Source: Candidatus Nitrotoga arctica | GTDB lineage: Bacteria; Pseudomonadota; Gammaproteobacteria; Burkholderiales; Gallionellaceae | Direction of reading: 5' to 3' | NCBI RefSeq assembly: GCF_918378365.1 | Contig: NZ_OU912926.1 | Location: forward strand, 744,001-808,000 | Length of the DNA stretch: 64,000 bases | Translations under genes and position numbers: made by a program | The notes under the pieces: generated by a model | The model's database searches: none | What the model saw: only the letters and a program-made list of their open reading frames with translations | What the model was told of the DNA's origin: nothing | Shown here: one piece after another, positions 56,901-61,400 of the stretch | How the letters are laid out: each line of letters opens with the position of its first letter | How positions within the stretch are numbered: the first letter of the stretch is position 1

Positions 56901-57284
56901 CTTGTTGCGCAGAATTGTCGCCGAAGCTTTGGCCTTGTTATGTGCCTGGCTGCCCTTTTTCGCGGTCGAGTTTACAAGTTTTGTAAGCCCTTCCAAGTTG
57001 AACTGTAGGGCCATGTCACGAAGGTTCGTCACTTTTGGATCTTCGACCAGAGCCTTGACCACCTGTACGTTGTCGTCGGACAATTCTGCGAGCGAGTGAG
57101 CGAATTTGAGTTTATTCAGCAAAGCTGCAGAGAGCTTGGCTTTTTTTAGATCTTTTAGCGCAACCGACCAATCGCCGCCCGCATCGGTAAGCGCTTTCCC
57201 GACCAGCTTCTGGTCGCCTTTGTCGGCTAATACGACGTTAAGTGCTTTAATCCTGGTTTCGACGTTAAAAATTGGCGTTGGCAT
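47934..57284 (-). CDS. Tc toxin component A (TcA-like)
   Basis: TcA subunits form a pentameric, bell-shaped syringe that binds target cells and injects the TcC effector. At 3116 residues this is larger than typical TcA (about 2500). Visible parts are the VRP1-type motif CLSVYSPAAYFVEIL near residue 325, a PA14-like beta insert at about 1355-1485 (GYLIPTVDGAYTFAATS), and the neuraminidase-like region at about 1815-1920 (VGLFLDDPGARLHVFARTRN, NGTYLIPVVWRNRLLIFFPQ). The C-terminus is TcA-type: a coiled channel segment (about 2650-2720, QQIRISMANQELRNQQQQID) and a TcB-binding domain (about 2750-2960, FERGLTTSSFIQYGYWDAAY). One uninterrupted frame starts at ATG 57284 with a gaggt site. No signal peptide, as usual for TcA. 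Confidence 0.92.
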   Translation of the reverse strand: MPTPIFNVETRIKALNVVLADKGDQKLVGKALTDAGGDWSVALKDLKKAKLSAALLNKLKFAHSLAELSDDNVQVVKALVEDPKVTNLRDMALQFNLEGLTKLVNSTAKKGSQAHNKAKASATILRNKLFTAEPTAVLQRMVQDAELPIANKTVRAGIGSFLNNQPDFNIRTTSVYTALKHPDAFNGIADEHRSEVIEHLKTLQRVQAISPIPAAVPVLMKANLTSAFRIAEIPESTFLSAHGPMLGVEAAKQVYTSAINAHIRNEHALMTMREAWRGTGLAIIDGQQPMEERMAKLQGVADEKAVPLNLEALFGSIDFCECEDCLSVYSPAAYFVEILQYLRNNNLDPDKPNTGKSGIEGTPLKKLFRRRPDLGCLELTCENTFTVLPYIDLVNEVMESFVVHLDKYHTDPNVPKQATLEVFNVLDETTSELLASPQHINYQAYCILKDAVYPFTLPYHQPIDVIRIWLKYLGTSRYELLDTFLTATETVSLVLTPAQQQELQKLHARVLDRSADAEFLGITQEEHIILTREAFWPKAYFDFTLQKVHTDIEYQQKIGVRPVPEYFGYIGASAEADMLSIDETSMLGLTFVKKQFLPRTGIQYIDLVELLKTRFINPAFPQGRALAILESIRFSYRFLQTLVVDSTDPKVRFAQLIEFLNKPQTLVPQIDTLLHPDPCHQQSPEHCLPHTDFHNWVYCYFERIGKLIVLEFGEGPKLPIEGKLVSNHDEKKEVGRLRIDGSIVDTTGKTVIGHVGVTPGFDQSKQPVAHAAPVLDIAGKPFVFDPGPTPSWLWILDDDGNKIGRVDTAVRGDGKPAVNWLPTRDTCNLDKVRLTHLDGSVLSVDEYDRMQRFIRLWHKLGWTIAETDLALIGTASSANAGRLGGGALIGSLPGSGVTLVPGNGSSIGFDVFQPDCSDVGDGDEGACRNPPEHHDDSKCPEIAKLSENISTDFLHQLVAIRKLLDLTGLPLDKLLSFWADINTAGEKSLYSRLFLTHNLLGIDKVFKSDANGNYLTQAAKLSDHMPVVMAALKIKADDVTAIVAFPSRPLSNDLTLDNVSALYRHSLLAKILHVPVADLAEVFNLFVDPFTSAENTLALLRDWGNMEDAGFTFRQLNYLIQDHDDPKRPLAPAKKAILQISKTLYDGLNAIDQEHKDVKDVPPEKKDEATADLIRAKAGLLYEPATVEKIIGLLEGTTVYTTNAPVDPAIVIPETFTKLKYSMQKDPAKPPGAAIQVTGILTDTEKTQAKTFSNNAGWAPALDRVGKQAQQFFNDNVFGIFSNSADAIVNLLAGDINVPPDPNNPAVTNANTALGKRFYFLKFFLPFLRQRLAHRLIVSNLSGAASLPMDVTDILLSDILWVGASRQPAIDVLEQIHQKPAASGKDWKGYLIPTVDGAYTFAATSLVDDKQPPDMVIDGQSIPFTVQQLDPTNVWFTAPVSPQALKSGQLYWLEVKGQPATDLQWRTSSSPKALIPASVLLPDYSSSGTKDVFIKLFKAALVVNGFNLTVDEVSYWQGHAADFDGFDFNAVTLQHWRRLQAYASLRDKLPKTEISLLGLFQWANKPDATTLSQKIAEATQWEPGDIGKLIAPEHFDLNRPDAFRNEVNLLKLQKALQVAAAIGTDIDRLFAWANPVSRFSVCHQIAEGIRATLRARYDQEDWEQVVKPLNDQLREDQKQALISYLLVQPDLIDWGVVDADSLFEFFLIDVQMDACMETSRIKQAISTVQLFVQRCMLGLEAQYGVATDVLSRSRWEWMQKYRVWEANRKVFLYPENWIKSELRDDKSLFYKELEAELLQKDISPQTVEDALRSYLFKVDQVANLKVVGLFLDDPGARLHVFARTRNAPHLLFYRYFHTAERNWYPWEKVQVDIPSYDAEAIDGKGNRTEVIVENGTYLIPVVWRNRLLIFFPQFVKKTVPPQPPQKIDPNKEIPVAKPVEGWEIKLAWSEYRNGKWTQKSVTTQGIYSAHWQIELFTFLYKIVDDANPKVIVEAYIQKDAIGAFHFTGSQLHVQPEPKRFNGALTDFHYIQGTRRIHSLRESIVAVGSSNDPFLSTTEPFFEDNTTSVQAKVDSKTSQWLFSHPFVHELLGRLGGSDLGAVFSYYVENTDPGKPAKLTQDPAEAYGQYGSANGKPLYNELKRSNSLYNWEAVFHVPMQLADRLLKAQQFDLALKMCHYVMNPYAKGTDDKRFWQFVPFKEIDATNVLENLFLNLQSNTPDAAHGQIDEWRNKPFQPHTIARSRPSAYMKWVAMKYIEILVAYGDYYFRQNTLEAIPLAIQCYVLASHCYGPRAQKIPKRGKIQPQTYNSLLDKWDAFGNAMVELELVFPFSNQTSLLTGSSNGVVGLANVFGFASTLYFCIPDNPQLQALRNTIDDRLFKIRHCEDIDGVIRHLPLFEPPIDPALLVQAAAQGLSLSSVLNDLNSPMPNYRFAYLLQKALELCSEVKSLGNAFLSVKEKGDAEALSQLRARHESSIHKLVLEVKNLQLDEAAKALEALQQSRKGPVYRLQHYLKLIGEDLGRLPDGDADFSEVPDQIEQPVDESGLKLIAYEKEELDKASAAADWQTGIGIVETLASVFHALPTMHVDGHPLGIGLDVVWGFPNLANATQAAARGLRIYADHLSYQSSNAGRKAGFLRQLQDRIQQANVAGYEVKNIDKQMLTQQIRISMANQELRNQQQQIDNALEVEEFLRNKYTNQDLYSWMDSQIRTLYHQAYNLAYDLAKRVEKVFRFERGLTTSSFIQYGYWDAAYDGLFSGERLYTGLKQLEAAHQEKRGHDFEVSKSISLRQINPKALIDLKETGTCEFALPEVLFDMDYPGHYLRRLKSVSLRIPCILGAHTSLNCTLRLLEHKFRINAIAKGKSDYPEHTDQADDRFSTVNVPISSIAVSSLEDENGVFELNFHDERYLPFEGAGVISKWRIELPSKFKQFDYDTITDVVMRLRYTSVEGGDKLKAPAADSVQDYIKSVEDLSREEGLFAVFDLKNDFPNEWYNANHPAVGATERVLTIDKLNEKLPVFTKGRSEKNILAKNIYLFVSGSTRDAQGKKVPTVFPLSLIAVTQGGLDLPFTPGESVGTMNSFVANDVEAPMGDFQITIHDMKTVIDKMWLVERYVLA

Positions 57285-57331
57285 GGCGTTACCTCAAAAT
57301 GTTTGTTGTAGTGTTCAGATTTTTTGTTGCC

Positions 57332-57353
57332 CCGCAGTCATGCGGATTTTTTT
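57332..57353 (+). terminator. Terminator-like hairpin upstream of TcA, plus-strand orientation
   Basis: CCGCA (57332-57336), loop gtca, TGCGG (57341-57345), then attttttt. It has classical intrinsic-terminator geometry for plus-strand transcription, yet no plus-strand gene precedes it. On the minus strand it lies between the RAYT and TcA and lacks a T-run. It could stop antisense transcription coming out of the TcA region. Confidence 0.45.
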
Positions 57354-57357
57354 CTTT

Positions 57358-57915
57358 TCATCTCAAGCAATTGTCGCGATATTCTTCCAACTCAAGGCCA
57401 TCGGTTGTTTCGCCTTTGCCAGCCCAATGCAAAGGATAAAGGCCGCGTTCGACGTAACGATGGAAGGTCGAGTAAGGCCAATCCGCAACCTGTTGTACGT
57501 AACCGTGTTTGAGCGGATTGATGTGGCAATAATCAATGTGTGTCGCATAATCACGGTCATCGCGAATCACATGTTCCCAAAACCGGCGTTGCCACAGGCC
57601 GCGTTCACCGCATGCGATGCGCACCTTTGAACGCCGCTCGGTAATGGGCAAGGCTTTCGAAAATCTTTGTTTGATCAAGCGCCAGCGGTTGGAAAAATCA
57701 TCATCGCCGGGCGGCAATGTCCACACGCAATGCAGGTGGTCAGGCAATACCACCCAGGCATCGATATGAAAGGGTCGTTTTTGTCGTACCTTAGTCACCA
57801 CAGAACGCAGCAAGTCAATATGTCGAACCAGCAAATCGTTGGGGTAACGCTCCAATAAGTTAACGGTAAAGAAATACGTTCCACCTGCCACGCGATAACG
57901 TCAATAATCCGGCAT
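57358..57915 (-). pseudogene. REP-associated tyrosine transposase (RAYT), stop at codon 5
   Basis: RAYTs are single-copy Y1/HUH endonuclease relatives that act on REP palindromes. From the natural ATG at 57915 the frame reads M-P-D-Y, then TGA (57901-57903), then RYRVAGGTYFFTVNLLER, the usual RAYT opening. CGA to TGA explains the stop. The rest is intact: HUH-like LPDHLHCVWTLPPGD, KQRFSKAL, and the tyrosine-containing RDDRDYATHIDYCHINPLKHG. Translation could re-start at the GTG at 57891 and give 177 residues, so activity is not excluded. It sits between the TcB-TcC and TcA genes, on the same strand. Confidence 0.85.
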
Positions 57916-58045
57916 GCCATTCCCCATCCATTTCGTTATTTCGTAGGGAGGAATAGCGATAGCGTATTCCGCCAATTTCAATTCCCCAGCCATACGTAAA
58001 GCAGATTGCGCAGTAATGGAATATTCACCGCTTCCCTTCACCTTC

Positions 58046-58072
58046 GGTGCAATACGCTCACGCTATTGCACC
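58046..58072. repeat. REP-like palindrome next to the RAYT
   Basis: ggtgcaata-cg-ctcacg-c-tattgcacc: nine-base arms pair perfectly (ggtgcaata with tattgcacc) and the inner bases pair partly. A related degenerate copy (gaatagcgatagcgtatt) lies at about 57950-57967, and gcgccgtacgcg occurs twice just downstream (58083 and 58108). Such palindromes are the usual substrates of RAYTs. Confidence 0.7.
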
Positions 58073-58237
58073 CTACGTCATTGCGCCGTACGCGGTACTT
58101 ATTGCGCCGTACGCGCGGTGACCCCATTGATTTCGATCGTTCGTCAGCCACCGGTGACGACCCGGCAGCGATGCCGGTGAGTCGTAGACTTCGCGAAAAA
58201 CCGAGTCGCTGACGGGAGCCCTTGTTTTCTGTTTCAT
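58073..58237 (-). CDS. Possible 54-residue ORF in the Tc intergenic region
   Basis: ATG 58237 lies 5 bases after an excellent ggagag site and the frame runs 54 codons to TAG at 58073-58075. The first 33 residues (VSDSVFREVYDSPASL, PGRHRWLTNDRNQ) look protein-like. The last 20 are encoded by the gcgccgtacgcg repeats and end at the REP palindrome, so the original gene may have been cut off by repeat insertion. I recognise no family. Confidence 0.35.
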   Translation of the reverse strand: MKQKTRAPVSDSVFREVYDSPASLPGRHRWLTNDRNQWGHRAYGAISTAYGAMT

Positions 58238-58251
58238 TTCTACTCTCCTTA

Positions 58252-58357
58252 GCTAAGGAAGCGCTGATTAATTCGCGTTTAAAAATTTAACATATTTAAG
58301 AATCAATTTGTTACGCTCGAAATTCCGCGAAACTTTGAATTAATCAGCGTCTCCCTA
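58252..58357. repeat. MITE-like inverted repeat of about 105 bases
   Basis: The ends taaggaagcgctgattaatt at the left and, reverse-complemented from the right, ttagggagacgctgattaat agree at most positions. The innermost 12 bases (cgctgattaatt at 58262-58273 against aattaatcagcg at 58338-58349) match perfectly. The interior is AT-rich with no ORF. This is the structure of a small non-autonomous element; no related full-length IS is in the window. It lies 57 bases past the toxin-tip stop codon. Confidence 0.55.
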
Positions 58358-58413
58358 AGTCATTCCTTGCACTTTCTACCTGGTTCGCCCTGCACCGTTC
58401 GCTCGCATTCAGG

Positions 58414-61400
58414 CTATTTCCTTCCAGTTTTCAGCTGGCTGTCCGTTGGCCATCGCATCCACTCCTTCCCAGTGAGATCTTTGTAAGACAAGTCGTAATT
58501 TTCGCCGTTGGGATCGAGAACATAAGTCGAGCCAGGAGTGCCTTGATTTACTTTGATCTCGCGGCCGTGAAGCAGCGCCGTACCAGTTCCATACCAATGT
58601 CTCGGCGCCACTAGAGAGTCGATTCCTTCCAACGCTTTATCAACGTCTTTGGTCACTTCCACTTCCTCATTGAATGCGTCTTTGCCCAAGCTCAATCTGT
58701 CGACATCACCAAATGGCTTGCCACTAATAAACTTCTGCTGCTTGTGAACGAGCTCGTGGAGCAATTGCGTGGTTGGACCTAACGCAGCTTTCGCGCGTGA
58801 AGAACTCGACTGCATTGCATCCGTCAAGTGGCCGCTATCTTTTACAGAAAATGTGTACGGATTGGCGACGATGTCAGGAGACTTGGTTACTCCAGCCCCA
58901 CCGATTGCGACATTCTTTGTAAAGAAGCCCATTAGCGTCTTTCCGTTCAACTGCGTTTGTGCCGTGACGGTAACGTCCCCCTTCAAGGCTTCCAGCAGAT
59001 AGTTTCTTACGGCCTCCGTCTTTTTTAGTTTTTCGTCAACGAGTTTCGAAATGTCAGCAGCAGGAAGGGTTGAGTTCGAGCGCTTGACTGACTCCGTCAG
59101 TCGTGTCTTTAGGGCATCTTTTGCCTTTGCCTGTGCCTGCGGATCAGACAGTGTGAGCCTGATTTCCTTGGCCCCGGCAGTTCCTGGGTTGCAACCGCCA
59201 GGATCATCCAGTTGTCCTGTTGTATGAGCCATGTCCGTCGCGATACCAAAATAGTCGTGCAATTCCGTTTTGGTTCTGTTCGCCATCTCGTAGGTCGCCG
59301 ACATCAAGTCGGCTTCGCTGCTATCCGCAGTAGCACCGCCAGAAACGAACTTCAATCCAGAGTGCCCACTAGGATCGACTAGTCGAACCGGGTTGTCGGA
59401 TACATACATGTACACATTTGCGCCGTCGGCGATTCCCAAGGGATCAGTCGAAATCCACCTACCAAGCCACGCCGCGTAATACCTTGCTCCGTGATACGTA
59501 AACCCCGTCTCCTCATCCCGCTCCTTCCCCGTATACCGGTACCGTTTCGCTGCCGCTTTAATACTCTGATCCACCGCCTGATACGAGGTGCTGCCGTACG
59601 GCGTGTACTCCTCATAAGAAATAACGCTGCCCTTGTCATCCAACTCCAAACTGGCCGACCCCAGGTGATTGCCGAACTGATAGCGGATGAGTTGTGGCGG
59701 TGAGCCGTCGTTGCCTTGAGTAAGGGTCTCCACCAAAGCAATACGCTGCTTATCATCCATAACATGCAGCGTCTCGCGTTCAAGCGTAATGCCAGTGCCA
59801 TTGCCGTCGAACTCCCGATAAATCTCGAACCCCCCAAGATAAATCCGCTCTGCCTTGCGCGACCCATTCTGCCGCTCGATGATCTTGCGTAAGCGCTGCC
59901 CGCTGGAGTCGTACACATAGAAGGTTGTCTCCGGCACTTTGTCCGGTGGCGGAGTCGCATTGACGACCTGGCGCGACGTCGCGCTCAACTGATCTCTGAA
60001 ATCCCACTGCATCAATGTGAGATGCGGCATACCGGTCATATTGCCGTGGGCATCGTAGCTGTAGGGCTCTGCCGTCGGGCCTACGGTCGTACTGCTCAGA
60101 CGATTGCTCTTCTTGGCGGCCTCGATCAGGCTCGCTTCGTTATAGGCATAGGCGCGCGTCCAGTTGCCAGTGGCGGCCTGATGGATCAGTTTTTCGAAAT
60201 TGCCGACCGCGTCATACAGATATTGCTCGGTGTAGTTGCGCATCGCCTTGCCGTCGCCGGGTTGGGGCAAATTGACGCGGAACTCATCGTTCCAGCTGGT
60301 TTGCGGCTGCGCGAGTTGACCGATGTGCTCGCGGCCGGTTGCGTTGATCAGCCGGTAGATAGCGTCGTAGGCGTAATCGCACTGTGGCGGTACGACTTGA
60401 CCATTGAAAATAATCTTCTGCTGCGCGTCGTCGCGAATATGGGTGATGTTGCCGGCGGGGTCGTAGGTGTAGAACAAGTCCTGGAATATCGCGCTTCCCG
60501 GGGGCGCGGCCGCGCGGCTGGTCTTCAGATGGATCAGGCGGAAGGTTTGGTCGTCATAGGCATACTTGGTCAGCGCGCCGTTGCCGTATTCGATCCGAGT
60601 GCGTTGTCCCTTGGCGTCGTAGTCGATGTTGGCGACGGCATGTAGATTGGCCGACGCAGGATCAAGCAAGACGTTCGGTTCGGCGGCTTGCCCCAGCCAG
60701 GCATCCATACGTTCCAGTAAATTGGCCTCGTTGTAGCCTGGGCGGATGACGTTGATCTTGCTGTTGGCTTGGTTGCTGTGCGGCGCAGTCATCTGGATCG
60801 GCCGATTGAGCGCGTCATAGCGGGTGCTGCTGGCGAAGATTTCTGTTTCCAGAACAGGCTGTGGATTCTGCGACCAATCCGGTGTGGTCTTGTAGTCCTG
60901 TACAAGTTGCCGGATGCCGCGCAACAGGTTGCCCTTGAAGTCATGCGCCTCGCTGATCACGACACCGGCAGTGTCGTAGTGCTTGTAAGGCTTGCCGCGT
61001 AGATTGGCTTGCAGGATCTGGGCGGCAGTCAGCCCGCTACCGGCGGCTTCGCCATAGACGGTGTCCTCGAAGCGGATTTCGCGCGCTGGGTTCAGCACAT
61101 CGGCGCCAATGACGAACGAGCGCAAGGGGCGGCGCAGCTCGTCGTATTCGGTGCGCAACCTGTGATCACGGCTATCCCAACTGCGGATCGGCTTGCCGGT
61201 GACATCGTTCAGCATCCAGCGCCGGCCTGCCTCCATGCTGGATTGATGGATGCGGTTGCCGAGCATGTCGTAGTCGTAGCGCATGACGATGCGGTTGTTG
61301 GCATCTTTGACTTCGCGCTGATTGCCTTCGATGTCCAGCGTCACACGGGTGGCATATTTCTGCACCGCGCCGCTGGCATCTTTGCCGTTGTCGGCGACCG

